Source: Hymenolepis diminuta (lineage: Eukaryota > Platyhelminthes > Cestoda > Cyclophyllidea > Hymenolepididae). Taken from it: DNA of 64,000 nucleotides. The stretch is taken from NCBI GenBank assembly GCA_900708905.1, contig CAADRB010000017.1:1035982-1099981 (forward strand), read 5' to 3'. How positions within the stretch are numbered: the stretch's first letter is position 1; the number at the start of each line of letters is the position of its first letter. The notes beneath the pieces are model-generated. The model was not told where the DNA came from and made no database searches. It was given only the letters and a program-made list of their open reading frames with translations. The translations under genes and the position numbers were made by a program. This document shows, one piece after another, positions 32,092 to 45,300 of the stretch.

Positions 32092-33335
32092 CCAAGGCCT
32101 CTGAGGACACCTCATACGCCCATTCAGGAAAACAGAAAATGAAACTGTAAACGGTTGAAATTTACAGTTTCTTATAACAAAACAAATAAACATAACACAT
32201 TATTAACCCAGATTCCATTCTTCCATATATTTACTTCTTCGGGTCCTATCACTCACTCAATTCGAGTCCGAAGGCGATTGCAAGTTTTCATCAAGTGGTC
32301 TTTATTGATGCCCTCCTTAGCTCGGGCTATTGCTTCCATGAGAGAGGATTTGGTGTTATGGGGATGCTTATTGACTTCCTTTTCAACCACGCCCCACCCA
32401 GTCTCACACATAATAATGGGAAGGATTAAGGTCTGGTGAGTTAGGACGCCATAGTTTGGTGTGACATGGCGATGAAACTTCTCGGCCATCCATATAATGC
32501 TGGATTTTGAGAGCTAAATGGGATGGAACCGAACCTTGTAGGAAGACATGGGGTCTTCCTCCATTGACTATCCTGTCTATCCAAGGTGGCTTAACAATGG
32601 TTAACAATGGGCATTTGCATCTGCATCGACTCTAAGACCCCGTGGAAAAGATGGAGGAGTCATGATGTGGCCTTCTCTCCAAACAACATGGAAAAGAATT
32701 ACTGTTGGTGGAGATTTCGTGCACACGCATAACAGTTGGAACTTAAGTGTGGTCCGCACATACATAGCCATCTATCATTTCTTCGAGTGACTTTTGCATC
32801 CCGGTGGAAGTTTTTTGCGTGAGAGAAAATCCAGAGACATTCTTGTTCTTCTAGCTACTTGAATTTGTTTAAGAGTGGTTCTGCACTCGTTAAACGATTC
32901 CCTTGAGTTGCTTTTGTCAAAATAAACTGACGACCTCGATTAAGAACATACGATTTGTATCCAAGGTCACGCTGAAGAACATTCCTTATTGTTCCCTCAG
33001 AAACTTGAAGATGTTTGGGAAGATGTGGTGCATAGACTTCCCAACATTTTCGTCCATCATGCCATGCCATGCACTTTTCTCACAAACTCGGATGTTCTGA
33101 GTGAGTCAGGAGAGCGTTGATAATGTCCTTATCTCTTCCTCTTTGCGACCAACTCATTTCCAATGTTTCCATTCATTCGCCGCCCTTCTAACTTTGTGAA
33201 GGAAAAATCTGGTGAATTTGAGATATTGTGCAATTTCCAAATTCCTGAGTTTTGCTTCAATAGACAACATTACAGCGCGTCTTATAGTTATGAGTTATGA
33301 GTCTTATGAGTTATAGTGGTATCTGCCATGAGATC
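32092..33335 (-). mobile_element. Tc1/mariner-type DNA transposon, dead, copy 1
   Basis: Minus-strand transposase in several broken frames. The N-terminal helix-turn-helix region (32855-33070) contains VSEGTIRNVLQRDLGYKSYV. The middle reads VWREGHIMTPPSFPRGLRV. The catalytic C-terminal part (32404-32607) has GGRPHVFLQGSVPSH, where relatives have the catalytic Asp in a QQDGAPAH motif, and NSPDLNPSHYYV, which keeps the last acidic residue. A final frame (32253-32489) ends NRLRTRIE. The missing Asp, stops and frameshifts make it non-functional. Positions 32194-33227 are identical by eye to 56071-57104 (offset 23877), while the outer ends differ. Terminal inverted repeats were not defined. Confidence 0.8.
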
Positions 33336-33639
33336 CTCTATAAAAGTACGTTAATTATTATCGGGTTAGTTTAAATTTCGAAAAGTACCTTACGCACCCT
33401 GCAAAATTTTTTTAAAACGAACTACTAGTTATAGTGGTTTTCGAGGTAGCTTTATTCTTATTTCATCGAAACTGGTGCTGGCAAATAACTTTTTGCAAAC
33501 TGAGCTTGAGTGATCGGTATTTTTGAAATGACAAACGAGCAATGACCGAACCAGAAATACAAACTGAACTGGATCTTTCGATGTTAGTTCAGTGATAATC
33601 ATCTTCCGCATCCCTTTCATAGGATTCATCCAAGTTGTC

Positions 33640-36600
33640 TGCGGATTCTCTTGGAGTAATTAGAAGTAATTTAGCCTATGGACAAACGCAAATCATTCTG
33701 GCAATCTCAGGTGTTTACACTATTCGATGTTCCCAAAAAGGCCAGCAAACCATCACCATCAAATTGGGCCATACAACTATGAAAATTTATTAATGTGATT
33801 GTTTTGAATTTCCACCTCCAGGATGCTATCATTCTGCAGGTAGTAGAAGGCCGGTTGAAATGAAATGTCTACGAGAAGGTTGTCCGGGTATATTGCGAAC
33901 AAGAAAGTGAATTGTATTTGTAATTATGTCTACTGTAGGAAGCGTGGAGGTCGAACAGGGATTCATTTCTAAACATCTCAGAGACAAGGCAAGATAGAAG
34001 TAAACAATCGTCTTGCCACAGTCTCTAGCAGCATTAGCTTGTGATTGAATATATCTCAGGTCCTAGATTCACAGTAGTTCACTGTAAGTCTATGGTGATC
34101 TAAGTGGTGGAATAAAATTTATTTTTGAACAACTGGGACCTAATGGGACGGAAAAGAGGGAAGGAGGGGAAAGGAGAATCAGAAATTTGAAGCGGAGGTA
34201 AAAAGCGTCAATACTGAGTGAGAGGGTGAAATGGGATGTATTGAATGGGATTGTCCGGTTTTGTGTCTATTATGAGTCACTGCGTGAAAATTAGGATGAG
34301 CCGATCTAAGGATCATCGTGTGGATATCACGGATTCCTTTCTAACGTTCCTGCCTGTTAAAAATATTTCATTTAATGATGAATATTTCTTTTGATTTATA
34401 TCACCCGAGAATAGCTTTAATTCATCTATAGGTTGGCCAAGAGATTGGAATTCGTCTGATTCTTGTGAGTGAAGAAACAAGTTCATGTAAAATTTCTTTT
34501 TTTCCAATCCGTTCATGTATTCTCTCACTCCGGGGTGAAAAGAAAGAACATGAATATGCTGCACTCGGTGTTCGGTTGGCAGTGACACCAAAATCGATCT
34601 CACACTCTGTCATGCTGATAATTTGGTGGATCATTTATTCGGTGCCGTAGGTACTCCACCTATATCTACATCAAAATTTACATCACCTTCAACCTCTTTA
34701 AAAAATTTCTTAGTGCCAAAAAGGTGGCAGTAAAACGAAAAAGAAGGTATGATTATTTTAAATGTTATTTATCATATTATTAATTAATTCAGTACAGTAA
34801 TATAACATCTGGAACAGCAATTAAATTGTTCTAGTTTCGGAGAAGGCGAAGTTTTCGAAATAAAGCTCACACGGATAAGCGTTGTTGTTTTCTTTGTAAT
34901 TCTGAAAGGTTTCAACGTTCTTAATTAACATTTTCGGAAATCATTTTGCATAAATAGAATAGGTCTTAAACTGACAACTTAAACAGTTTACACTATCACC
35001 AGATTGTAAGCATTTAAAATTTGACTAGTTGCTCGTAAATATCAAAGTAAGCACATATATAAAATACGATTGGAGAGCAAGGTTTATAGCTGTAAAAGTT
35101 ATAGTGAAATTGGAATATTTTTGCAATGAAATTTACAGATATCCCTAACTAACTGCTACTCTAGCTCAGATTTAGAAGAATAAAGGGAAAACTTGTAACT
35201 CAGTGAATGTATCACTCCCTCATTTTAGTAAAGTTTAGCTATCTTTATACAACTTAGAAAGAGGGAATTAAGTGGATAACTGATCAGCCAGCAATGTAGT
35301 AGTGTGGAAACTGTTATTAGGTATGATCAAAAGAAAAAGCTGTCCGAAATACCCAATATCTGAGGAATGAATTCCTTTGGCTGAACTTTTATGAATTTTG
35401 TCAAATAAAGAGGATGTTCCATTTTTCTTACCATTATTTCTTCGCTTTGGACTTGGCTTTCCTACATCGAGTTGTTGCATGCCGAGTTTATCCTGAGTTT
35501 GAATGCGAGTAAAGTTGAATACCATCTTTGGAGATTTCTCTTTATCTCTCGATATTTTGCAGGAAGAAGTATTAAAAATAGAATATAGAATTAATAATGT
35601 TACTAAGAGCTAACATTATACTGCAAACTTTTCGAATTGAAAGGCTAAGAGTGAAATTGGATCACGGGTAAAATGGATCTGTAAGGAGATGAGAGAGGAA
35701 CAGAGAAATGAGTAAGAAGAGAAACCGCTACAGGAAGTACAGGGAAAAGGGCCAGGAAAGAGTGAGTGGAAAAGGGGTGTATTTTATGTTAAGTAAGTTG
35801 ACTATATTGAATCCTTTGTTACACCGATGAGTAACAAGTAAAATAATCATCTAATAGTTAGGACAACGTAGACATAGGAATCAAAATGAGCATTCGAGAG
35901 AATGTCACAGTGACTGCTCTTCATTTAAATTGCCAGATTCTTGCGACGGTTTCATATTTTTCGAGGGTTTTCTATACTGTTCCTCTTTAATTTCTGGTCT
36001 TGTATTCACAGTGAGTACGTATGAGAAACTTGGTTTTTGGACTGAATTTAGCTGATTTCCGTATTCTCTGGTTTCAATTTGTTGTAGATTCTTGATTATG
36101 TTTATTTTCTGTCTAGAAATCACCATTGATTTTTAATTTCTTTTAATTTTTGATGTTTGCTGAATTTTGCACAAATCTCTGGAATAGTTGATTTAACTTG
36201 GCTGTAAATACCGGGACACGACTTGCCTTTCCATTAAACTATAAGTCACTTGTCAGCTTTATATGGAAACAGCTAAATTCAGTCCATTGACAGTCAGCAC
36301 ACTGACCAACATCAACGCAGAGCGTGGACAAATTTAAGGCAAACATGTCAACATACACTTAACGTCAAATTCCGTGCTGTTTGGATAGGATATAGTCGTT
36401 TCCTCTTATCCTTTATTCTTTAAAATTCTTAGTCCATCTTCCCGTCTTTCATACTTTATCCCTTATCTTCAAGATGTTCTAAAACAAATGTGACGCTTTC
36501 AACAGACCAGGCATGTTGGCTCTTATGTCTGTGCTATCCTAAAAGTGGGATAATGATATTTTAATCATTTGTTCATAAGACAAACAAATTTTGCAAAACT

Positions 36601-37498
36601 GTCAACTTCACTTGGCTTGGCTTCTCTATCACCCCCGTTACAAGCGCTAACGTTCCTTGTGTTCCCCTTCAGTTCCAAGTTCTTCCTCTCACTTCAAAGT
36701 TTTTTCTCTATTTCTTATTTGTCCTTAATTGTATTCATGAATCTATCTAATTGTAGGGAAAAATGTCTTTCTCCCGCCAGCCTTTAGGAAGAGTACCCGA
36801 TTTTTGAAAAGAAGATATCAAGCTAAGTTTGCAGGATTCTTCAGGTAACTTGACTGTTGGGATTAGTGATACTTCAGGTTTTAGCCATGGCATGATGTAA
36901 TAGAACAGCAAATATTAATAGCACTAATACTTTTGAAATGCGTTTCTACCACCTTATTTCATCTACTTGGTTTTTATTATTAAAAATGGCAGAGAATATC
37001 AAGCTTTTCGGTTAGTAATGTACTCTCTTCAAGTTCAATGAGGTCCTAAAGGCAAAGGGGTGCCAAAATTAGCTCGAACTCCTTAAGATTTTTACAAGTT
37101 AAGAATGAATTAACATCATCTTTTCTCTCCTTCGGTAAATTTTCAAATTGTATCTCTTAAAGCCATGTTCAATGAAAATCTTCATTTGATCAAATCAACC
37201 AAATAAAAAGTTTAATTGAATTAAATTTTACTTTTATGTAAATTGCTTCTTATCACCATTTTCGTCTATTTTTAGGTTGAGGTGGTGAGAAGAGGTGAGT
37301 TTCTTCAGTTTAGAGTAACTCTTATCGATCCAGTTTGCCCGGAAATAGGCGAAAAAGTTACCATCAACCGTTGTCGATAAGCATTGGAGATGTACTTACT
37401 TATAATTTATAAGTAGATTTTTATTACAGATTTGATCTTTTAGATTGATCGGTATCCATAAAATCTGCGGTGGGGTAACGATTACTCCTCAGTCATAA
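33640..37498 (+). pseudogene. Unprocessed partial eIF2 gamma pseudogene
   Basis: Decayed copies of EIF2S3 exon 2 (about 33640-33909, with TITIKLGHTTMKIY and FPPPGCYHSAGS), exon 6 (34432-34746, starting after a preserved TATAG acceptor), the 3' part of exon 7 (37276-37388, with DPVCPEIGEKVTI) and exon 8 (37444-37498, ending in TAA where the gene has TAG). They keep order, orientation and intron boundaries, so this is a DNA duplication and not a retrocopy. Exons 1 and 3-5 and the 5' part of exon 7 are missing. The G1 Lys position reads YGQTQ instead of HGKTT, and several stops and frameshifts occur. Not translatable as a factor. Confidence 0.9.
35432..36126 (-). other. Two exon-like minus-strand frames within pseudogene intron
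   Basis: 35432-35525: ATG frame MVFNFTRIQTQDKLGMQQLD continuing VGKPSPKRRNN to a GTAAGA donor. 35905-36126: 73 codons, KNLQQIETREYGNQLNSVQK and so on to a stop. Both look somewhat coding in composition but cannot be connected and match nothing I know. Confidence 0.15.
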
Positions 37499-39104
37499 AA
37501 GGGAGACGTGGATTAGAGGAATAAATTAAAAAAAGTGGAAGTATAAATGAATCGACAACAAATGCAAACAATAACTAACTAAGATGTCCACGATATTAAG
37601 CTCCTAAATTGTATCCTAAGTTAACTAAACTTCCACCTCAGAGCCACAAAATTATCAGCCCCAATTTGATCCAAGTTAGAAGACAGGAGGCTGCCCAAAT
37701 ACGTCTGTCGGGTTAATAAGGAAATGATATTGCGTTTGGGATTTAGCTCGCAATTACAGCGCAGACACCCTCTATTGAGGTCAGTCAGTGGGTCCAAAAT
37801 TAATGACAGAATGAAATGTAGGATTACTAGCCACTGGGGGAGTATTTACTAATCAAAAAAGATCTTCATTAATCTTGATCACAAATAAAGCCGAAAAAAA
37901 CCCTCTCGAAACGTAGATCTAAATGGGATCGAAAATAACATCTGCTCACATTTCTACTTAACAGCACTTGGCTTTGTATAAGAAATGAAAAATTCATTAA
38001 GCCATACCGTCTCCATGCATATGATACCAATTAAGTGGCTTTCTGAATTACAGTGTTCACATAAATAAGCTTTATATGCCGTATAGATTTAAGAGGAAAT
38101 TCAAAAAGATTATAAGTCATTAGCAACCATAATTATTATTACCCACGGTATTACAAAAATAAATTTACAATTTCTAGATGTGGGAGACAACTGAAGTCGA
38201 TTACAATAAAGCCCAATATATGACGAAAGGAGGAGATAACAAGATACTGAGACCAACTTCAATGTATCCAAGAGTCTTACTTCATCTGATTTTAGGACTC
38301 GAGTTGTAAAATATTAACTCGGTGGGCAGTTCACGCTCCAAAACGCAAACTGCGCTATTGGTCCCCTGGATTGCAGCAGATACTTGTTAACGATGTCCGG
38401 TATTTATTGACCATTATTATCTAATAAAGAAGCGTAGGTCTTGCCACTTCATTTTGAATGGTTGAGAAGGCAAAATGCGGTTCATCAACTTACGGTTTTT
38501 TAATATAGTTGAGAAGAAATAGCCAAAATTATAAACAATACATGATTTAACAAAGAAGGAATTTTCTTTGAGCTGCGATGCAAAATTTCCCTAAATCTCC
38601 TTTTGTGTCACAAGTTGCCAATGTGGACTAGAAGGAAAGCATTTACAAAGTCATAGCAAAAATCAAATATCTGGAAAGCCTTTGGAGCAACCGGTCTACC
38701 ATGGCTGAAATTTCCAAAAGGTAGGTTCCTGTTTCTCAAAGCATAAAACCCGTTCTGGAGAGGAGTCCATTAAGTATCGTGAAATTTAATGTTGAAAATC
38801 ATATGTAAATAACCACTTAAGCGCCACGGAACATATCATTATTAAACGTAACGATCAGTCGCCACTTTAGATGGTCAATTTTTGAATGTGTTAAATCGTC
38901 AAATAGCAGAATGTCTACCCCAATCCTACCATTAGTCTAATTTCGAGAGACTTTAGAGGTGATGCAGTTCAAATGTTAAGGTTGCAGACAAAAACTTACC
39001 GGCCCATTAAGGGATGGTATCCTGGAACTACTCTTATGAGAAACTGGTGTTTTACTATTCCTCTTGTTGACAAAAATTAACCAGTGAAATTAGTAATCCA
39101 CGCC
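37499..39104. other. Non-coding; contains decayed part of the duplicated segment
   Basis: Around 38560-38700 the blocks CAAAATTTCCCTAAATCTCC and CTGGAAAGCCTTTGGAGCAA followed by ACCGGTCTACCATGGCTG align with 29690-29845 downstream of EIF2S3, with roughly one difference every three to four bases. The duplication that made the pseudogene therefore extended past the gene. Otherwise nothing is seen. Confidence 0.4.
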
Positions 39105-39190
39105 ACTGGATTTGCCAAGATGTGTATTGATCTCGCGATCTCTGATTTGACATATGTGTAGGATGATCATTGCACTGTCTACCGTAATAT
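39105..39190 (-). repeat. SINE-like (tRNA-related) copy
   Basis: The minus strand reads GGTAGACAGTGCAATGATCA, then CATATGTCAAATCAGAGATCG, then the body CCAGTGGCGTGGATTACT and AATTTCACT, matching the 26.5 kb copy in order. Confidence 0.5.
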
Positions 39191-40317
39191 TCTAGTAGTT
39201 CGAATATTGTGTTGTGTCAGATGAATGAACTAAATAAATGTCTGGAATAGAGTATATTTTTTTAATCTGAGCTTATTGGTAAATAGATTATAATCCCAGG
39301 CCACACGAAAAAATCGTCTTTATTCCTTTCCCTTAAAAATGTCAGCCTAAATCCATGCATCTGCTTAGTCGAGTAGTACAATGTATAAAAACTTTATAAA
39401 TAAGCAGAATTTCGGTGTACATAATAATTTGGAACACCCCGATTAACAGGGTTATCCATACTCTCTATTCACTCTAATAGAATTCATATCACGGCCAGTG
39501 CAAAATTCGGAATGGTAACGGAGATTTTCTGATAGCCTATTTGTTAAACAAACTAATGCATGAAAGGCTTCTAATGAGCATTCTAAATTGGAGACACGGA
39601 GAGTGAGAAGTGGGGATAGGTGCAGCAGTATTAGTGTACATTTCCACACAATACTCACTATGCAAAGGAGCATACGGACAACTGCAGATGGGGACAAAAG
39701 GCATCAGAATAAGCAGCGTGCATCCCTCGAAAACGTCGATTTTTCATGTTGGTAAAGGGATTTCGCATCTACTGGTCCTTGCTAAGGTTAATTTCGGAAG
39801 AATCTATTCAAAATATGTAGATAGCCTTTTAATCACTAACGTAGTAGAGAAAACTTGCCAAACTATTTCTCTTTCCTTCTTTACGAACTCCAATAATGAA
39901 AACAAGACAGCCTCCTGAATTCATTGGATAGAGTTTTTCCGAACATTCTTCTATAAAAGACTCATTTGCCTCAAATTTTAACGATTTGAAAGATAGTTAC
40001 TTTGTCGTAACCAACCAATTTCATTTGTATGAGTAGGCACCACAGTCAGTTGTAGGCAGTGGTATAAGTGGAAAAAATTCCCGCTAATGGCATATAGGGA
40101 AGTGTAAATACCAAGCAACTGGGAACATATTCTTCCATGAAATATTGTAGAGTGGGAAAAGCGGATATCAAATCCATTAAGGTCATGTGAGAAGCGTTTT
40201 TCCGCATGCGCGTTGAATGTGAGTCATTTTGTATTGGACTCCTCAATTTGAGGCAGAGCATTTATTGTTAAGAGTAAATATCCTGAAGAAAGAGTCCTAT
40301 TTCAAATCAAATAAGGG

Positions 40318-40495
40318 TGTTCTCCGATAGTACAGTGGTCGGTGTGCACGCTTGTCTAGTCATAGGTTACCGTTTCGACACCAGGTCAGTGACATAAAGA
40401 ATAAAATGCAGTGGCTGGTAACAGTTAGCAGTAAAATGAAGGAATGCGGGCTTTCCATTATAAATTGAAAGCACTTCTTCCAATTTGCTTAAATC
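40318..40495 (+). repeat. SINE-like (tRNA-related) copy, near full length
   Basis: The head GATAGTACAGTGGTCGGTGT and a B-box-like CGTTTCGACACCAG are followed by AATGCAGTGGCTGGTAACAG and the tail AATGAAGGAATGCGGGCTTT then CCATTATAAATTGAAAGCAC. The tail matches 26640-26690. Best copy in the window for both pol III boxes. Confidence 0.6.
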
Positions 40496-42159
40496 TAGCT
40501 CCCCTCTTATGGACAGTGTGTTGGAAAAAAATTGTCTAAACGATTGAATATTCTACCTTTAACAGACTCTACTGAAACAAGATACGAGAAAGAAATGATA
40601 ACATGGTGTTAATATTAGGAGGGAATAGAATGAAAGTGCATAAATTTTTCATTGGTAAACTAAAATGATGGCTAAGCAGCCCCTTAATGTTAAATTTGTT
40701 GCAATTATCCAATTGGAGAAGTCAATAGACGGTTTTAAAGGCCTAGTAATGTAAAACAGGCAGATGTCTTAAATAAAACTCATATTTAGGAGGTGGTAAA
40801 CTGAGCAAATTCGAAAAGCTATTGTAGATAACGACTTACCACGCATAAAGGTCAAGGTCGCTTCAATAATCGTCACTGTCTTACAGTATGTTATTAGACA
40901 TATTACGGGTAATTTAAGTTAATAATGCATTAATGCGTTTGTTTATAAACGCAGAATGTGTACTAAAAGCATGATGAAATGCAAAATAGTCATTAAATAT
41001 GCGGATCATATGACGGAATTTCTTTATTTTAAGCTCAGAAACTTCGAAATGGTTATTGGCTAACCATGCAACCAATAATACTCTATATATTCAAACATAT
41101 TCGAGTAAATGCATTTTGGTAAAAGAAATTATTTGGGGCCATGGGTTTTCTTTCTCCTGGATTTGAGCACTTGTGGCTATAGTGTAAGTTCGATAAGCAA
41201 CATATTTGAGACAGCCTAGATTATTCTAACGGCGACACGGGTCTATTGTAAGGAGGGTTGTGATATTCAGATCGAGAAAAAGTCATTCCCGCACTCATCA
41301 AGAGAACCCCACTATTCAACGCGAACGATCATTTCACATATTTGTACGGATAACATATGAAATCTAATGAGTTGGCCATTACCTGAAGCCACAAACATAC
41401 ATTGTTTTATTGGTCTTGTCCACGACAAATGGAATTATTATCAATTTAATATTGAGAAAGCACCTGAAATAGGAGAAAAACATAATATCTCAAATAAATA
41501 TGATACTGAAGGGGTCGTGGAGAGGTAGATCAGTATGTCTAGGCACTATGATTCATACTTTTTAAACCCATTTTCTCTTATTGAGCATGATTGAATGAGC
41601 GTTTTAGTGGCTTTTAAAGTTCAAAATTACTTATTTGCTCCTTAAGTTAGTGGATGAGTTCATATCTGCGATACATAGATCTTGTTAACTAGTGTACTTA
41701 ACTGAATGTTTAATCCTGCCGCCTCGATTGATTTGTATTCGTTAGCTGCTAGGGCTATGCTGATGAGATTGGCAAAGATGTTTTCAATAAGGCGCCGTTT
41801 ACTTGAGCTCATCTTGCGTGAAATCTAAGAAAGGTACTTTTTTATCTAATTATCTCATATTGATTTGAGAAGGTGGATATTATATGGGCCTCACAATTAA
41901 AAGTAAATTTATGAAACCTCTTGATCAGAAAGTGTTACACAATCACTATCGATTTTCGCTCTAAATTTGTACATCACTTTGGTAACTGAACTGATTAAAT
42001 GCTTGTTTACTCTTAGCTAAACCGAGCAGCAATAAACGGTAAAATGCGGGAAAAAGTTTCTTCTTTCAATATTTTGATAGCCATCAGCAGCAAATTCAGG
42101 GAAACCTTGCTGCATGGTGTAATTAACATTGAAAAAGAGAATCAACGTTTATACCAGTA

Positions 42160-42395
42160 TGTTGATTGGAAGGTAACTCCCCATAAAGATCTCCAGTTGT
42201 CTGAATATTCAAAAACGTGTCAAGCTGTTCAAGGGCGAACATGATGAAAGATCATTGCAGAAGGATGCAATTTCGCCAAGAACGCTGGTAAAATTGAAGG
42301 TCACATACTCTATGACTGATTCTCAATAATTTGCAGTAACTGTAGATGAATGCTCATACGCAAATCGAATTTCAAATAAAACGTCATGTCCTAAT
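42160..42395 (+). repeat. ATATTCAA-family repeat, copy 1
   Basis: Contains CTGAATATTCAAAAACGTGT then CAAGCTGTTCAAGG, and later CTCATACGCAAATCGAATTTCAAATAAAACG. The same ordered blocks occur at 46735-46985, and the first block at 54625-54680. Confidence 0.35.
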
Positions 42396-45300
42396 GCCCA
42401 TATATACCTTACCAGGATAACCTCACTTGACATTCTCTAAGATGCTGTTAGATTTTCGATTCATGTTCGTATTGGTTGATTGACCAGTAATTAAGGAGAG
42501 GGATCGATCATGCCGTTCTCAGAGCAGGTGAAAGTCGTCGTACGTCATCTAAACGTCAGAAGGATGGTTTATATTACTTGACCTCTATACAGCTGAATGA
42601 CAAACACATACCATTATGTCCGGCAATTTTAGCTCTGTTAAGAAAACAAGGTTCATAGAGGTTTTTAATCCCTGTTATGCTCTACTTTCTTTACTGTTGT
42701 CAAACAAATAGAATCCAGGCATTATGAGTCATCAGTTAGCTAGACATCATTCTCGCGTTTTATCCGTTTACCTGAATAGTTCTATTCTTTGTACTCTTTT
42801 AACGGAAACTCTCATTTTTATCTTCCCTTTAAGAAATTTCGACCGTCATAAACTGATGCTTCCATATCATTAAGTCGAAATACCGGGTTGGATATCCAGC
42901 AGGATAATTCGATAATTTGTTACAATATGTTAAGCCCTCTTTAGTTGCCGAGCTTTCTACCGCGAGTATTTTTCAAGAAAATTATCTGTTTTTAGTACAA
43001 TGAGGTTCTGTGATAATAAATTTTGGGATTAGATTTAATGAATGCGAACTATTTGACAACCAACCTTTCAGCAGTGCTCCAAACCCTTAACAAAGAATCC
43101 AATTAGAAACGTCTTAGGGACAATAACTGCTTGTCACTAAACCGCAACAGCTGAGGAACACCTTTACTTTTGTATTTACACGCTTTTTACGAAGAAACGA
43201 TTTAGCTTCTCTCCCCGGAAAATACAAAATTAAAATTTTTCATTTTGTCATCGTGTGCATAATTTGGTCACTAAAGTATTATAACAAAGGATTCAGACTC
43301 AATATAGTTTATAGAATGAAGGATAGGGCACAAAACAAAACCTCTCTTTGTATAATTGATAAGTGAGGGTCAAATGCGAAACCAGTGACAGTTATATTCA
43401 TCCTGTCAAGATGTCAAGAGCAGTGTGTGCCTGCGGGCTGATAAGATTGACAAGCATCATTGGGCCACCAGCGGAATGTGAATTGCTCATCCCATATCAA
43501 AGTTATGAACGTCAGATCACTAAATACTTAGGGTCGCAAAATCGCTGCCTTCAGACGCTGGGGTTTACAAAATTTAACCGAAGACATGCTTAGCACTACT
43601 TATGTTACAAAAGTAAAAATAATTTACTATTCACTATCAATGACGGTAGTTCGTTTCTATGTACTGTGAAATAGCGTCGGAGGTATCGTCAAATGGTTAA
43701 TAAAAAGAAGAAAGAAAGCTCAAAAACTACAAGCTCCAAAATATATAGCCCTAAATTAAAACTAATTTTTGATTAGTCAGATTGTCCCATCATAGAATCC
43801 CTACTGAAGCCCCTATTCCAGTAAATTAATTCGAAAAGGTCATCACTGCACGGCTGACGATTAAAAAGGCTCAGATAAGTAGCCAAATTCCATCAACTAA
43901 TGATGTGCGGTACTTGAGGGGGAGGGGTGCGTCTAGGATAGAGAAATTTCAATATTTTGTTTACTTTCCGTTTGGTATCAATGTCAAACGTCAAAGTTGG
44001 TAAAAAGTGAATTGGTTGAAGATGTAGGGGAATTAAATTTGACTTAAGAAAGTGCTCTACATGATGCTCTTTTTAGAAATGCTTCTTTATAAAATTGGGC
44101 TCCTGTCATAGAAGTCCAACAGACGTTGTTTACAATGTCCAAATTAAGTGGATGATTTCACGAATATTGAATGCGCTTAAGTACAAACAAATATCCAAAG
44201 TTAATCCAGTCAAACGCTTTAAGATGATGATTTCCCTCACAGTACTTTCTGTTCGGCAGCCAAACATTCTTCAGTGACTATTTAAAGTACTTTATTTATG
44301 GAATTCATAATTTCAGATTTGCAAACATCCGTTTGGCTAAATCATTGATTATGCCCAAGATCAAATGAATTGCGAATTGATAAATGATCTACAGAATATA
44401 GCTTTTATTGCAGAGGATGCCCTGTAGTAGAGATTCTAGCTTAAAAGTCTCAAATGGAGGTCAGAAAAATACTTACTAAGCTATTGTTCTTTTAAGATAA
44501 TATCAAAAATATTACCGTAAGATAGAAAGGAGACTAATAGAGTGGCGGAACATTAACAGTAAGAGATAGAAATGAAGAGAAAGGCAGCATTGTAACCAGT
44601 ATCTGAAATTGTATCCAAATAGGAGAGAAAAGAACGAAATGCTAGTATTAAATAGGGAGAAAAATCGATAATATTGTATGAATTAAGAAGAGAGTTATGT
44701 ACAGTAAGTAGTGAAAGAGTAGAAGACTTGAATGAACCGAAAAATAAACCTAGGATAAGCCCAGATTTCGAATTCACTGCAGAAGGCTCATTCATAATCA
44801 TTCAGAACCCTCTCAAAATCTTGGAAATCTAATTCCTCAAAATTTACTGCCACTTTGTTCTAACTTCTTCTTCATCTAACCGCTGAAACTGTCTCTTAAT
44901 GGTCTCGCAATAGGAAGATACCTAGAAATGAGTTAGTCAGGAACAGTGTAAGAGGAAAATTCTTAAAATTTCATCATGGTATTATTATAAAAATTATATA
45001 TTAGTAGATGAATCGTGATTTAATTTACTTTTTCACATACTACCTGGATTAAGTTACTCACAGTTGGCATCTGACACCGTTTTTACGATTGAGTGAGCGA
45101 ATGGAAGTGGGGCAGAACGAAACTTTCAATCACGTATCAATCTTACTACTTCCGTTCCAGCCACACGGGTGGCCACAAATCCACTGGATACACATGCTGG
45201 CAGTTATTAGTTAAACGCTGGTTAAAAACGGGTAAAATATACTATTTATACTGCATAATATAATACCGATTTTTCTAGTGGAAACAAGCAGATGTTTAAG

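Noticed and set aside
33640..37498. A second functional eIF2 gamma gene
   Set aside because: Missing G3-G5 exons, the G1 lysine replaced, stops and frameshifts throughout.
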